Notes: generated by a model not told the origin, from the sequence alone. A stretch of 64,000 nucleotides of DNA from an uncultured Owenweeksia sp. (GCA_937146805.1 CAKZRR010000033.1:40014-104013); one strand, 5' to 3'; counted from the stretch's first letter, positions 8,255 through 18,113 are shown. Made by a program: numbers and translations.

Positions 8255-8770
8255 TTACTTTTTGTACACCGGAACGGTGGAGCAGGCTTCGCCAAACATG
8301 AGGCTTTTTACATGAGGTCTTAGTAAAGTAGCGGCTCTTAGGTAAGCATTTGCTGGAATGGGTAAATCACTGCAACCTTTGAGTATTACGCGCTTGTCTT
8401 GGTAAACCGAGAAATCTACTTTGGCTAGACTTTCTTCCATTAAAAGGTTTTCCATTTCGTGCTTTGAACCAAAAATTACTTTTTGCGCAATGCTTTGCAA
8501 AGCAGCCCCCAATAGTAAGTAGGCCCATTGCGGAATAACAGCATCGGCTGTGCAAATAATATTTACAAAGGCGTTTTGGTATGTGCTCCAGTTGTGGTTT
8601 TTTACGCTTTCGCGGAAATCTTTTTCACGTAAAATTAGACCTTCATATAACCAAGGAGCAATATCCAATTCTAATCTTTTGCCTACGGTATAGTAGTCCT
8701 CTAAGCTTAAAGTAATTAAGCTTGAGTTGGCCACGCGATTTATTATTTCATCTTCGTTTTTAAGTGCCAT
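8255..8770 (-). CDS. DUF2480 family protein of the SUF locus
   Basis: 171 residues, no signal peptide. The pattern fits the Bacteroidota-specific DUF2480 family: N-terminal NEDEIINRVANSSLITLSLEDYY, central FVNIICTADAVIPQWAYLLL, C-terminal SDLPIPANAYLRAATLLRPHVKSLMFGEACSTVPVYKK. Members usually sit beside the DUF59/SufT gene in SUF clusters, as here (79 bases downstream of it). A role in Fe-S assembly is inferred from context only. The final GEACSTVP with its Cys is conserved-looking. Confidence 0.8.
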   Translation of the reverse strand: MALKNEDEIINRVANSSLITLSLEDYYTVGKRLELDIAPWLYEGLILREKDFRESVKNHNWSTYQNAFVNIICTADAVIPQWAYLLLGAALQSIAQKVIFGSKHEMENLLMEESLAKVDFSVYQDKRVILKGCSDLPIPANAYLRAATLLRPHVKSLMFGEACSTVPVYKK

Positions 8771-8849
8771 GGATGTATAAAAAGTTATATGTTAATGGTT
8801 ATAAGGGAGCTAATGTTATTGATCTTTAGAACCTTTTACTCAATACCAG

Positions 8850-9185
8850 CTACAACATTCCCAATTCTAATTTGGCCTCTTCGCTCATTAGGTCTTTGGT
8901 CCAAGGGGGCTCAAAGGTTATTTCCACTTCCACCTCTTTTACCTCATCTATACTTTTTACTTTTTCCTTTACCTCTTCGGGTAAGCTCTCGGCTACCGGG
9001 CAATTGGGCGAAGTTAGTGTCATCAAGATTTTAATATCTACGTTATCGCTTACATGTACATCGTAAATAAGCCCTAATTCATAAATATCAACTGGAATTT
9101 CGGGATCGTAAATAGAGCGTAATACCTCTACCGCTTTTTCTCCTATGGCCTGTAATTCTGCGTCTGTCATCTTTTTATCTGGCAT
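8850..9185 (-). CDS. sufT: SufT-like DUF59/MIP18 Fe-S assembly factor
   Basis: 111 residues with the MIP18 domain: EVLRSIYDPEIPVDIYELGLIYDV, then LMTLTSPNCPVAESLPEEV containing the reactive Cys, then VEVEITFEPPWTKDLMSEEAKLELGML. SufT/DUF59 proteins help carry Fe-S clusters to target enzymes. It is followed by DUF2480, as in other Bacteroidota SUF clusters. Two plus-strand genes for exported proteins now separate it from sufE, so it probably has its own promoter. Confidence 0.88.
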   Translation of the reverse strand: MPDKKMTDAELQAIGEKAVEVLRSIYDPEIPVDIYELGLIYDVHVSDNVDIKILMTLTSPNCPVAESLPEEVKEKVKSIDEVKEVEVEITFEPPWTKDLMSEEAKLELGML

Positions 9186-9333
9186 TTAGCCGTTGGTCAT
9201 TAACCTTAGCATTTCCCTTTAAAAGGAAGGATTTATACATCCCTTAATTGTTTTGGCAAAGGTATCTACTATTTCGCCTTGAGCATCATTCGGTTAACTT
9301 TATTAGAGGTGTTTTTACAGTTTATGGATTTTC

Positions 9334-9341
9334 TATATTTG
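9334..9341 (+). promoter_or_regulatory. Candidate -7 element of the T9SS cargo gene
   Basis: TATATTTG is a perfect TAnnTTTG, 46 bases before the ATG at 9388, leaving a leader of about 40 bases. No TTG at 17-23 bases upstream. Confidence 0.45.
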
Positions 9342-9387
9342 TAAGCATACGCTTTCCCTGTATACCTTAATTTAAAATTGAAGAATC

Positions 9388-10380
9388 ATGAAAAAAATTA
9401 TTCTATTATCTACCATGCTAGTAGGAACCATGCTAATGGCACAACAACCTTTTGGTAAAAATGCTACTTGGGTAATTGTTTATGGCGAAGGCGGGTATGG
9501 CGGCTTTCGGGAGATTACCTACAGTCACGATACAATTATAAATGGTGAGGCATGGCAAAAATTCAGCGAATCGGGTGTCAGCGAAATTCGCACGGGGCCT
9601 AAGCCCTCTGATTTAAGACAAACCAAATACTCGGGAAAAACATTTGGTTTTATGTTTTTAACTCGCAACGATTCTGTTTTTAGAATGGACCAACAAGGGC
9701 AAAGCAGCCTGCTATACGATTACAATGCCCAAGTGGGGGATGAATGGCAGTTTGCCCCGTGGGACACCACCTTGGCCAGCTGTTTAGATACGCCTATTGT
9801 AACCGTTACGGCCATAGGTTTTGATACCATACAAGGGCAAGCTATTAAGTATTGGGATTTAGAGGATAGAAAGGATACCATAAAGGCCTATACGCCAAAT
9901 GTATATCGTTGTTCCTCGGGCTGGTGCATGGGTGGCCGCTTGTACGAAAGGATTGGAGGTATGGCAGCCCCATTACCTTTAGCCACGAGTCAATACTTTG
10001 GTCCTATCCCAAATCTATGTAATGGCGCATCTTTTCAGTTGCCGTCCTATATTTTACGTTGTTACAGCGATGCTAACATTAATATCAATTTAACTAGCGA
10101 TTCCTGCGATCATTGGGATTTTGTAGGTTTAAATGAACACACTTTAGTGGATTTCAATTTGTATCCCAACCCTAGCAACTCTCAAAAAATAGAGATAGAT
10201 AGCCCCGCTAGTTTTAACCAAATAAATATTTATGGTTTACATGGTGAGCTTTTGTTAAGTCAAAATGTAAAGAACACCCAAAACACCATTATGGATATTG
10301 ATTTACCCATTGGTTTGTATGTATTACAGCTAAAACAAGACGGGCAGTTGCTGGGCGGCAAAAAGTTGATGGTGAGGTAA
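9388..10380 (+). CDS. Secreted protein with a type A T9SS sorting domain
   Basis: 330 residues. Residues 1-19 are a Sec signal peptide (MKKIILLSTMLVGTMLMAQ). The central part (20-240) is a beta-rich domain of unknown family with several cysteines (for example CSSGWCMGG). The last ~75 residues are a type A sorting domain: FNLYPNPSN, IYGLHGELL, then LPIGLYVLQLKQDGQLLGGKKLMVR. The T9SS therefore exports it and trims the end at the cell surface. It lies in the gap between sufT and sufE, on the opposite strand, so it is an accessory gene placed inside the SUF region. Function unknown. Confidence 0.85.
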   Translation: MKKIILLSTMLVGTMLMAQQPFGKNATWVIVYGEGGYGGFREITYSHDTIINGEAWQKFSESGVSEIRTGPKPSDLRQTKYSGKTFGFMFLTRNDSVFRMDQQGQSSLLYDYNAQVGDEWQFAPWDTTLASCLDTPIVTVTAIGFDTIQGQAIKYWDLEDRKDTIKAYTPNVYRCSSGWCMGGRLYERIGGMAAPLPLATSQYFGPIPNLCNGASFQLPSYILRCYSDANININLTSDSCDHWDFVGLNEHTLVDFNLYPNPSNSQKIEIDSPASFNQINIYGLHGELLLSQNVKNTQNTIMDIDLPIGLYVLQLKQDGQLLGGKKLMVR

Positions 10381-10488
10381 TAGCCGTAAAAAAAGAGTGG
10401 ATTTTAACGTTTTTCAAAGGTTTTCCGTGGAGTTTGTATGTTTTTGCTAGTAAGCCCGTTACTAGACTAATCAAAAAATAACGAAACG

Positions 10489-11259
10489 ATGAAAAGATAT
10501 CTGCTTGTGTTTGTGGTGCTGCTGGCTTGGGCGAACAGCTTTTCGCAAACAAGAACCATTCATGTATTTGTTGCTTTATGCGATAATCAGTTTCAAGGAA
10601 TCGTTCCGGTTCCGGAAAGTTTAGGGGACGGTAAAAATCCATCTCAAAATTTATATTGGGGTGCCATGTATGGGGTAAAATCCTTCTTAAAATTTCGTGC
10701 GCAAGATTGGGTGCTGGTAGAGCAATTGAAATCAACAAACCCTCTTATTTTAGAGAGAATACTTTTTAAGCATGCCAAAGAGAATGTTTACCTTTTAGCG
10801 GATGCCTACGATGGAGAACATATAAAAACTTGCACTGAGGATTTTTTAAGAGCCTCTAATGCACAAAATCCAATAAAAATTAAACACAATAGTGCCTATT
10901 TGAGTTTTGGGGGCGCTGCTGGTTTACTGGCCTATATTGGGCATGATGGATTAATGGATTTTGATGTAAATATTGATTATAAGGCTGTGGAAAGGGAAAA
11001 AAGGGACGTAATAATACTGGCCTGCTATAGCGAAGATTTTTTTACCCCAGAAATTGAAATGGCCAGGGCAAACCCTTTATTATGGACCACCCATTTGATG
11101 GCGCCTGAGGCCTATACTTTAAAAGCTGCAATTGACGGATGGATGAAAAATGAAACAGGAAGCCAAATAGAAGAAAGAGCGGCACAGGCCTATCATAAAT
11201 ATCAAAAATGCGGAATGACGGGCGCTCGAAATTTGTTTACCACAGGGTTTAACGACTAA
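10489..11259 (+). CDS. Exported protein of unknown family with a possible clan CD (caspase-like) His/Cys pair
   Basis: 256 residues with a signal peptide (MKRYLLVFVVLLAWANSFSQ) and no sorting domain, so probably periplasmic. I do not recognise the family. Strands are suggested at TIHVFVALCDN, VYLLADAYDG and DVIILACYS. The sequence YIGHDGLMDF (His152) followed 27 residues later by IILACYSEDF (Cys179) resembles the 'hydrophobic strand-His-Gly ... hydrophobic strand-Ala-Cys' signature of clan CD peptidases, with an extra Asp between His and Gly. This is inference from pattern only. It could equally be a non-enzymatic alpha/beta protein. It lies on the plus strand, 108 bases after the T9SS cargo gene and 14 bases short of the convergent sufE. 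Confidence 0.75.
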   Translation: MKRYLLVFVVLLAWANSFSQTRTIHVFVALCDNQFQGIVPVPESLGDGKNPSQNLYWGAMYGVKSFLKFRAQDWVLVEQLKSTNPLILERILFKHAKENVYLLADAYDGEHIKTCTEDFLRASNAQNPIKIKHNSAYLSFGGAAGLLAYIGHDGLMDFDVNIDYKAVEREKRDVIILACYSEDFFTPEIEMARANPLLWTTHLMAPEAYTLKAAIDGWMKNETGSQIEERAAQAYHKYQKCGMTGARNLFTTGFND

Positions 11260-11273
11260 CTAAGTTTTGCTTT

Positions 11274-11693
11274 TTAACCAGCCTGCAAGGCTATAGCATA
11301 ATACTTCATTTGTTTAACCATACTTAACAATCCATTGGCACGTGTAGGAGACAAATGCTCTTTTAAACCAATTTCATTTATAAAATCCATATTGGCGGAA
11401 GCAATGTTGGCGGGACTTTGACCCGATAATACGCGTACCATTAAAGCAATAAGACCTTTGGTTAAAATGGCATCGCTGTCGGCTGTAAAAATGATAGCGT
11501 CATCTTTTAGCTCGGCATGAAGCCACACTTGGCTTTGGCAACCTTTAATAAGGTTTTCCTCCACCTTATACTTTTCGTCAATTAGTGGCAGGGTTTTACC
11601 CAAATCAATCAGGTATTCATAACGACCCATCCAGTCGTCAAACATTTCAAACTCTTCAATGGTATCTTGCTGTAACTGTGTTATGCTAGGCAT
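11274..11693 (-). CDS. sufE: SufE, cysteine desulfurase partner
   Basis: 139 residues covering the SufE domain. Cys52 in LIKGCQSQVWLHA is the sulfur-accepting cysteine. IIFTADSDAILTKGLIALMVRVLSGQSP and the C-terminal helix LSPTRANGLLSMVKQMK are typical. SufE takes the persulfide from SufS and passes it to the SufBCD scaffold in the cytoplasm. Usually it follows sufS directly; here a methyltransferase gene and an opposite-strand gene lie between the two. Start ATG at 11693. Confidence 0.93.
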   Translation of the reverse strand: MPSITQLQQDTIEEFEMFDDWMGRYEYLIDLGKTLPLIDEKYKVEENLIKGCQSQVWLHAELKDDAIIFTADSDAILTKGLIALMVRVLSGQSPANIASANMDFINEIGLKEHLSPTRANGLLSMVKQMKYYAIALQAG

Positions 11694-11894
11694 GGGTACA
11701 TTTTAAAGGGCAAAGTTCCGAAAAGAGCAAGGAGCAGGCAAGTACTAACAGCGATAATTGGTTGGCACTTGACAGAGCCTTTATTTTTCTTTCTTTGCTT
11801 TGGGGAAGGGGGTAGTTCAGGATTTTAGAGACCAGGTGCTCTGGATATCACTTACCGCACGTTTTAGGTAGAATTTGTAAGGTAACAAAAGAAA

Positions 11895-12374
11895 ATGATC
11901 AGGATACTTTTTGACGAAATTGGAGACTCTCACCTTGACATCTTTTTGAAAGTAGATGCAATGCCTTCATTCTTGCAAATTGCTGACACCTACTTTCTAA
12001 GTGACTTTTTAAACAAAAAACTTGAAACGAAAGAAGAAATTGTACTTGGTTATCTAGAGTATTTTGAAAAGCAAGTTAAAGGATTAAATGATAATCAGAC
12101 TTTCATTGCCTTTGATCTTTCTGACCAGTATGTTGGAGGTTTAATTATAACCAAGGCGAAAAAAGGGCTAATCAAAGTAGAATACGGCTGTATCGAGGGA
12201 ATTACAGGGTGGAAAGTTAGACAGAAGTCAATAGTTAATCTAATAAATAAAAATAGGAAAGATTTTAGAGTCGACCGAGAATGGCTATTGTCAAAAAGCG
12301 CTGTAATTGAAGGCTTAACCTGGAGTATTGAAAAAATAAAAAAACTACCTAATGTAAAACCAAAACGACATTGA
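11895..12374 (+). CDS. Hypothetical protein inserted between sufE and the methyltransferase gene
   Basis: 159 residues without signal peptide or transmembrane segments. It opens MIRILFDEIGDSHLDIFLKVDAM, has a strand-rich centre (FIAFDLSDQYVGGLIITKAKKG) and ends with a basic tail (NVKPKRH). I do not recognise the family. It stands alone on the plus strand, has no perfect -7 box within 200 bases, and its AT-rich Lys/Ile-rich codon use differs somewhat from the SUF genes. It could be an immunity-type or orphan acquired gene; that is speculation. Confidence 0.6.
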   Translation: MIRILFDEIGDSHLDIFLKVDAMPSFLQIADTYFLSDFLNKKLETKEEIVLGYLEYFEKQVKGLNDNQTFIAFDLSDQYVGGLIITKAKKGLIKVEYGCIEGITGWKVRQKSIVNLINKNRKDFRVDREWLLSKSAVIEGLTWSIEKIKKLPNVKPKRH

Positions 12375-12405
12375 AACGCGGCTTACCCAAAACGTTAAAG
12401 GAATT

Positions 12406-13107
12406 CTACTTACCCATTATTTTTTTTAAACCCAAAAACATCTTTCTGAGTAAGCCATTTGGGTTTTCGTACATGTGCATGGTAGTGTGGTGGCGCGTGT
12501 AAGACTTAAGCGTATAAAACTCTTTAAAGTGCATCCCATCACGATCATCCTTTTTATTCACCTTGGTAAATAGTGCCATATTTTTATTGGGCACAGGTAC
12601 CTCTTTGTAATCTTTACGGTTATCCCGGATAAACTGTAAAACTAATTGGGTACTACGCATCCACGTATCGTGAAACATTAGATAACCTCCTTCATCAATC
12701 AAAAAATCGGAGTAGTAAAAATCTACAAAAATGCCATCAAATTTGTGGTCCCCATCAATAAAAATGAATTCAAATTTGCGGCCTTCTTCCATAAACCTTG
12801 GTAAAACGCTGTGCGAGAAATCACGAATCAATTCCAGTTGGTCACTTAGTCCTAAGGTTTTTACGTTTTGCACCCCCAAATTTTGGTAATGATCCTGAAA
12901 AGGATCCATGGCAATGTGAGGGCTATTGGTAGCCGCCATAATATGCGAAGCTGAACGACCGTAGGCAAAGCCAATTTCCAAGGTTTTGGTAATACCTTTC
13001 GATTTTAATAAATCGTAAATGGTTAAGGCTTCTACAGGTTTTACAGGTGTGGTAGAGTCCTCTTGAGGAATAGTTAGTTGTTCATTTATTGCATTGGGCG
13101 TAAGCAT
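12406..13107 (-). CDS. Class I SAM-dependent methyltransferase-like protein (Methyltransf_24 type)
   Basis: 233 residues with a Rossmann fold: TKTLEIGFAYGRSASHIMAA holds motif I (EIGFAYGRS), HIAMDPFQ the acidic end of strand 2, and FEFIFIDGDHKFDGIFVDFYYSDFLIDEGGYLMFHDTW the class-typical IDGDH with the following HD. This resembles O-methyltransferases and cephalosporin-hydroxylase-like enzymes acting on glycans or small molecules; the substrate is not predictable. It lies 81 bases after sufS on the same strand and may be co-transcribed with SUF, though no Fe-S role is known. Confidence 0.8.
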   Translation of the reverse strand: MLTPNAINEQLTIPQEDSTTPVKPVEALTIYDLLKSKGITKTLEIGFAYGRSASHIMAATNSPHIAMDPFQDHYQNLGVQNVKTLGLSDQLELIRDFSHSVLPRFMEEGRKFEFIFIDGDHKFDGIFVDFYYSDFLIDEGGYLMFHDTWMRSTQLVLQFIRDNRKDYKEVPVPNKNMALFTKVNKKDDRDGMHFKEFYTLKSYTRHHTTMHMYENPNGLLRKMFLGLKKIMGK

Positions 13108-13188
13108 AGCGCAGGTAAATTTTGGGTTGCAAATTAAGGCCTTTTGAAAATGATGTGAGCCAATTATTTACGTAGTTCTAAATTGAGA

Positions 13189-14427
13189 TTACGAAAGCAT
13201 GCTATTTACTTTTTTAAGAGCGTTGATAAAGGTATCTACTTCCTCAAAAGTATTGTACACCGAAAAGCTTGCTCTTACAGTTCCCGGAATGCCAAACTGC
13301 GCCATAATAGGTTGTGTGCAATGATGGCCTGTTCTTACGGCAATTCCCATTTTGTCTAAAATCATTCCCACATCGTACGGGTGATGATTTCCTAGCAAAA
13401 AGGAAACTACACTGGCTTTATTTTCGGCTTCACCAATAAATCGGATGTTGTCAAATTTGGCCAGCTCTTGATGAGCATATTCTAATAAGTCATTTTCGTG
13501 AGCTGCGATGTTTTCCATCCCTAGTTCATTCATAAAATCGATAGCAGAACCTAAAGCTACACCTTCCGCAATGCTTGGAGTGCCGGCTTCAAATTTATGG
13601 GGCAACTCTGCATAGGTGGTTTTTTCAAAAGTCACGGTTTTTATCATTTCGCCACCACCTTGGTAGGGAGGAAGTTTGTTGAGTAAAGCCTCTTTCCCAT
13701 AAAGGATACCAATACCAGTAGGGCCATAAATTTTGTGCGAACTGAAAGCATAAAAATCAGCATCTAAATCTTGTACGTCAATGCTTAAATGCGGAGAAGC
13801 CTGTGCGCCATCTACCATTACCCAAGCACCTACGGCATGAGCCATTTGTATCAATTCTTTAGCAGGATTAATGGTTCCCAAAGCATTGGACACATGACAA
13901 AACGAAAGCAACTTAGTTCGTTCACTTAAAATTTCTTTGGCAGCATCTAGCTCTAATTCGCCTGCAGAATTCATCGGGATTACACGTAAAGTGGCACCCG
14001 TTTGTTCGCAAAGCATTTGCCATGGCACAATATTACTGTGGTGCTCCATAGCGGTAATTACTATTTCATCACCAGCTTTTATTAGGCCTTTGCCTAGGCA
14101 AGAAGCCAAAAGATTAATGCCTTCAGTGGTTCCTCTTGTATAAATTACTTCATGAGCTTTGGCAGCATTAATATGCTTCCGCACTTTTTCGCGGCTAAGC
14201 TCATAGGCATCTGTTGCTACCTGGCTAAGATGGTGCACCCCACGATGCACATTGCTATTGATAGTTTTGTAATAGGTGTCCATCGCTTGGATCACCTCAA
14301 GAGGCTTTTGATTGCTCGCGGCATTGTCAAAATACACCAAATCCTGCCCATTTACTTTTTGATTTAAAATGGGAAACCGTGCTCTAATCTTTTGAATGTC
14401 AAGACTCGATTGGGCGCTGCTTATCAT
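13189..14427 (-). CDS. sufS: SufS cysteine desulfurase
   Basis: 412 residues, full length for a group II (SufS/CsdA) PLP enzyme. Visible motifs are FDNAASNQKP, the PLP-contact THR-region equivalent TRGTTEGIN, MEHHSNIVPWQ, VDGAQASPH, the Schiff-base lysine in SSHKIYGPTG, and the mobile catalytic Cys in RTGHHCTQP. It removes sulfur from cysteine as an enzyme-bound persulfide for SufE. The start overlaps the sufD stop by 4 bases, so translation is coupled. Confidence 0.96.
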   Translation of the reverse strand: MISSAQSSLDIQKIRARFPILNQKVNGQDLVYFDNAASNQKPLEVIQAMDTYYKTINSNVHRGVHHLSQVATDAYELSREKVRKHINAAKAHEVIYTRGTTEGINLLASCLGKGLIKAGDEIVITAMEHHSNIVPWQMLCEQTGATLRVIPMNSAGELELDAAKEILSERTKLLSFCHVSNALGTINPAKELIQMAHAVGAWVMVDGAQASPHLSIDVQDLDADFYAFSSHKIYGPTGIGILYGKEALLNKLPPYQGGGEMIKTVTFEKTTYAELPHKFEAGTPSIAEGVALGSAIDFMNELGMENIAAHENDLLEYAHQELAKFDNIRFIGEAENKASVVSFLLGNHHPYDVGMILDKMGIAVRTGHHCTQPIMAQFGIPGTVRASFSVYNTFEEVDTFINALKKVNSMLS

Positions 14428-15743
14428 AGTTCAAAATCTAAATCTACACCAAGTTTGCTTGCTATTAGCTTATTTAGTTTTTTTCGGAGCTCTGCTATTT
14501 TTATGTTTCTAAGACTGTCGTTAGCAAAAGCATATAGCAAAAGCGCTTTGGCCTCTTTAGCAGGAATACCTCTGGCTTGCAAATAAAACATAGCGTCTTC
14601 ATCTAACTGACCAATGGTACAGCCATGCGAACATTGCACATCATCTGCAAAAATCTCTAGTTGAGGTTTGGTGTCGATAGACGCTTTATCCGTAAGTAGG
14701 ATATTGTTATTCTGCTGAAAAGCATTGGTTTTTTGCGCAACGCAATGCACCATTACTTTTCCGTTAAATACTCCTTTGGCATTACCATCGTAGATACCCT
14801 TGTAAGTTTCGTTACTATAGCAATTGGGCATTTTATGGTCGGCCAAAGTATGGTGATCTACCAATTGGCCTTCGCCTATCAGGCTAATGCCGTCCATATA
14901 GGTTTCGGTACGTTCATCCTCTAAAAAGAAGTTGAGGTTGTTGCGCACCAATTTTCCACCAAACGAAAAGGTGCCCAAGTTTACCATGCTGTGCCCATAT
15001 TGCTTTACCGAAGTATTATCTACCAAAGAAGCTTGCTTGGTGTCGTTTTGTACCTTGGAATAGTGCAGGCGTGCATGTTTTTCTACAAAGATTTCGGTAG
15101 CGCTATTCGTAAAAACCTCATGTGAGCTTAACGATTGATGGCGCTCTACTACTTTTACTTCGGCATTTTCTTCTAATATGATGAGGTTACGCGGTTGCTG
15201 CATTACCTCTTGATCTTGAGAGCTGGTAAAGAAAATTAGCTGCACCGGTTTTTCTACCGTTTGATTTTTCTTGATTCTAATAAAGGCGCCTTCGTTTGCA
15301 AAAGCCGTGTTAATAGCCGCCATAGGTTCTTCTTGCGGAAGCGCCTGATTAAAATATTTATCAGCTACCTCAGGATATTTTTCTAGCATAGAGCCGAAAG
15401 TGCAGATATCAAACTTTTCGTGAGTGGTTTCGCTCAACCAGCTACTAAATTTACCATCTACAAACACCAATTTATACGAATCTACATCGCTTAAAAAGTA
15501 CTTGCGTACATCGGCAAAGTCTACGTTGTTTTCATTGTGATGAAAAACACGAAAATCCTTTTTTAGAATGGGCTTTAGGTTGGTGTATTTCCACTCCTCA
15601 TCTTTCTTGGTAGGGAATCCTTTTTCTTCAAAAACCTTAAAGGCCTTTTGCCTTACTTGGTGGATGTAATTTTTAGAATGGCCGTTTAGCTCGTTTTCAA
15701 AAACGAGGAATGACGATTCTAATTTATCTTTTAATGCTTCCAA
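14424..15743 (-). CDS. sufD: SufD, Fe-S scaffold subunit
   Basis: 439 residues. The N-terminal helical domain (EEKGFPTKKDEEWKYTNLKPIL) is the SufD hallmark, followed by the beta-helix core and the C-terminal SHGCTIGQLDEDAMFYLQARGIP motif with its conserved Cys and the helix of the SufB interface. It pairs with SufB and SufC in the SufBC2D scaffold. The start is TTG at 15743, 31 bases after the sufC stop; no in-frame ATG exists upstream or near it, and the family N-terminus (ELKDKL-like) starts exactly here. Confidence 0.95.
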   Translation of the reverse strand: MEALKDKLESSFLVFENELNGHSKNYIHQVRQKAFKVFEEKGFPTKKDEEWKYTNLKPILKKDFRVFHHNENNVDFADVRKYFLSDVDSYKLVFVDGKFSSWLSETTHEKFDICTFGSMLEKYPEVADKYFNQALPQEEPMAAINTAFANEGAFIRIKKNQTVEKPVQLIFFTSSQDQEVMQQPRNLIILEENAEVKVVERHQSLSSHEVFTNSATEIFVEKHARLHYSKVQNDTKQASLVDNTSVKQYGHSMVNLGTFSFGGKLVRNNLNFFLEDERTETYMDGISLIGEGQLVDHHTLADHKMPNCYSNETYKGIYDGNAKGVFNGKVMVHCVAQKTNAFQQNNNILLTDKASIDTKPQLEIFADDVQCSHGCTIGQLDEDAMFYLQARGIPAKEAKALLLYAFANDSLRNIKIAELRKKLNKLIASKLGVDLDFEL

Positions 15744-15774
15744 TCTATCTGATTTTTTGCGATGAAAATTCGGC

Positions 15775-16527
15775 TTACAGCGCCATTTCTTCTTTAATCC
15801 AATCGTAGCCTTTGGCTTCTAGCTCAAGTGCCAATTCTTTTCCTCCGGATTTTACAATACGTCCTTTGTATAGCACGTGTACAAAATCAGGCACGATATA
15901 ATCTAATAACCTTTGATAGTGTGTAATAAGCAATACCGCGTTGTCTTTAGATTTTAATTTATTTACGCCATTGGCTACAATACGCAAGGCATCAATATCA
16001 AGACCTGAATCGGTTTCGTCTAAAATGGCCAGCTTAGGTTCTAGCATTGCCATCTGAAAAATCTCATTTCTCTTTTTCTCACCACCTGAAAATCCGTCAT
16101 TTAATGATCGACTCAAAAAGCCTTTGTCCATTTCTAACAAGGCCATTTTTTCACGCATTTTTTTCAACATAATGTTGGCAGGCATAGGTTCTTCGCCTTT
16201 TGCCTTGCGAGTTTCGTTAATGGCGGTTTTCAAGAAATTGGTAACGGTTACTCCCGGTATTTCTATTGGATATTGAAAAGACAAGAAAATACCTTTATGG
16301 GCTCTTTCTTCTGGATCTAAATCCATCAAATCTTCCCCTTCAAAATCAATAGCTCCTTTGCTTACTTCATATTCTTCCCGGCCAGCTACTACGCTCGAAA
16401 GTGTGCTCTTGCCAGAACCATTAGGTCCCATGATAGCATGCACTTCTCCGGGCTTAATTTCAAGGTTAATCCCCTTTAGTATTTCGTTGCCTTCTATACC
16501 GGCATGTAGGTCGTTAATTTTTAACAT
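15775..16527 (-). CDS. sufC: SufC, ATPase of the SUF scaffold
   Basis: 250 residues, an ABC-type ATPase. Walker A is [10 protein letters not shown], the signature is [11 protein letters not shown] (typical of SufC), and Walker B is [12 protein letters not shown], followed by the switch His in [10 protein letters not shown]. It drives conformational change in SufBC2D during cluster assembly. It is cytoplasmic, not a transporter. The gene is 126 bases after sufB, a gap longer than others in the operon and with no clear gene in it. Confidence 0.97.
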   Translation of the reverse strand: MLKINDLHAGIEGNEILKGINLEIKPGEVHAIMGPNGSGKSTLSSVVAGREEYEVSKGAIDFEGEDLMDLDPEERAHKGIFLSFQYPIEIPGVTVTNFLKTAINETRKAKGEEPMPANIMLKKMREKMALLEMDKGFLSRSLNDGFSGGEKKRNEIFQMAMLEPKLAILDETDSGLDIDALRIVANGVNKLKSKDNAVLLITHYQRLLDYIVPDFVHVLYKGRIVKSGGKELALELEAKGYDWIKEEMAL

Positions 16528-16653
16528 TTTCTATTCTTAAGTTTCACGTCAAGCCCCAAGGCTCGCTGAGGTTTTAAAATTTTATTTTGATGGTGTCAGT
16601 TTGTGACTTTTATTACTCCACCTAGCGTCTTTGCGTGAGATTGCAAGCGTGAA

Positions 16654-18096
16654 CTATCCAACACTTCCTTCCAAGCTAATCGCTAATAACTTTTGAGCTT
16701 CTACCGCAAACTCCATTGGTAATTGATTCAGCACATCTTTGCAATACCCATTTACAATTAGGGCAATGGCTTCTTCAGTTCCAATTCCACGCTGGTTACA
16801 GTAAAAAATTTGGTCTTCTCCAATTTTTGAAGTGGTGGCCTCATGCTCCACTTTGGCGCTTTTATTTTGTGTTTCGATATAGGGGAAGGTGTGCGAACCG
16901 CAGCTACTTCCCATCAATAATGAATCACATTGCGAAAAGTTTCGCGCGTTTTCAGCCCTTGGTCCAATTTTTACCAAACCACGGTAGCTTCCATTACTTT
17001 TTCCAGCACAAATACCTTTACTAATAATGGTGCTCTTGGTGTTTTTTCCAAGGTGAATCATCTTGGTACCTGTATCGGCTTGTTGGTAATTGTTTGTTAC
17101 CGCCACCGAGTAAAACTCACCAATGGAGTTTTCGCCCTTAAGAATACAGCTTGGGTATTTCCATGTAACTGCTGAACCAGTTTCAACTTGTGTCCAAGAA
17201 ATTTTCGCGTTTTTCTCGCAAATCCCTCTTTTGGTTACAAAATTGAAAACACCACCTTTTCCGCTGGCATCACCAGGGTACCAGTTTTGAACGGTTGAAT
17301 ATTTTATTTCCGCATCATCCATTGCGATAAGTTCCACAACGGCTGCGTGTAATTGGTTTTCATCGCGCGTAGGCGCAGTACAACCTTCCAAATAACTTAC
17401 ATAACTTTCCTTATCGGCAATTAGCAAGGTGCGCTCAAACTGCCCAGTACCGGCCTCATTTATTCTGAAGTAGGTGCTCAGCTCCATAGGGCATCGCACG
17501 CCTTTTGGTATGTAGCAAAACGAACCGTCAGTAAATACCGCAGAATTTAAAGCGGCATAGTAATTATCTGTTTTAGGAACTACAGTGCCCATGTATTTTT
17601 TAACCAGTTCTGGATGTTCTTGTATGGCTTCAGAAATGGGGCAAAAGATGATGCCTTTTTCCGCCAACGTCTTTTTGAAAGTAGTGGCTACTGAAACAGA
17701 ATCTACCACAACATCCATGGCAACATTACTTAGTCTTTTTTGCTCATCTACCGAAATGCCCAGTTTGGTAAAGGTCTTTAGTAACTCAGGGTCTACTTCA
17801 TCTAAACTAGCTAGTTCCTTTTTTTGCTTGGGAGCTGAGTAAAAAGAAATGGCCTGTAAGTCGGGCTTCGCATAGGTAACATTGGCCCAATCGGGTTCGG
17901 TCATTTTTTGGAACTTCTCAAAAGCATCCAAACGCCAATCCAACATCCATTGCGGCTCATTTTTTTTGGCAGAGATAATTCGTATTACTTCCTCGTTCAG
18001 TCCAGCGGGTACTTTATCCGCTTCTATATCTGTATAAAAGCCGTATTTGTACTCGGATCCAGTAACCTCTTCCAATAATTGCTCTTCGCTGCTCAT
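16654..18096 (-). CDS. sufB: SufB, Fe-S scaffold subunit
   Basis: About 480 residues from ATG 18096 ([20 protein letters not shown]). The frame extends to 18138, but those codons overlap the end of sufA and do not look like SufB. Typical blocks are [59 protein letters not shown] and [20 protein letters not shown], with the cluster/persulfide Cys in the last, and [15 protein letters not shown]. It forms the scaffold with SufC and SufD. The gap to sufA is 17 bases. Confidence 0.96.
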   Translation of the reverse strand: MSSEEQLLEEVTGSEYKYGFYTDIEADKVPAGLNEEVIRIISAKKNEPQWMLDWRLDAFEKFQKMTEPDWANVTYAKPDLQAISFYSAPKQKKELASLDEVDPELLKTFTKLGISVDEQKRLSNVAMDVVVDSVSVATTFKKTLAEKGIIFCPISEAIQEHPELVKKYMGTVVPKTDNYYAALNSAVFTDGSFCYIPKGVRCPMELSTYFRINEAGTGQFERTLLIADKESYVSYLEGCTAPTRDENQLHAAVVELIAMDDAEIKYSTVQNWYPGDASGKGGVFNFVTKRGICEKNAKISWTQVETGSAVTWKYPSCILKGENSIGEFYSVAVTNNYQQADTGTKMIHLGKNTKSTIISKGICAGKSNGSYRGLVKIGPRAENARNFSQCDSLLMGSSCGSHTFPYIETQNKSAKVEHEATTSKIGEDQIFYCNQRGIGTEEAIALIVNGYCKDVLNQLPMEFAVEAQKLLAISLEGSVG

Positions 18097-18113
18097 CTCT
18101 CTAATTTGTTGGG

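Noticed and set aside
8789..9066. Plus-strand frames rich in Leu/Pro/Ser over sufT
   Set aside because: They are mirror frames of the sufT gene, which has clear MIP18 motifs.
10289..10738. 149-codon minus-strand frame across the gap between two plus-strand genes
   Set aside because: Overlaps the sorting domain of one gene and the signal peptide of the next; no coding features of its own.
16528..16653. 126-base gap between sufB and sufC as a possible gene or riboswitch
   Set aside because: No open frame or stable structure; it holds only a short CGCAAAGACGC-like stretch of a kind common in Bacteroidota spacers.
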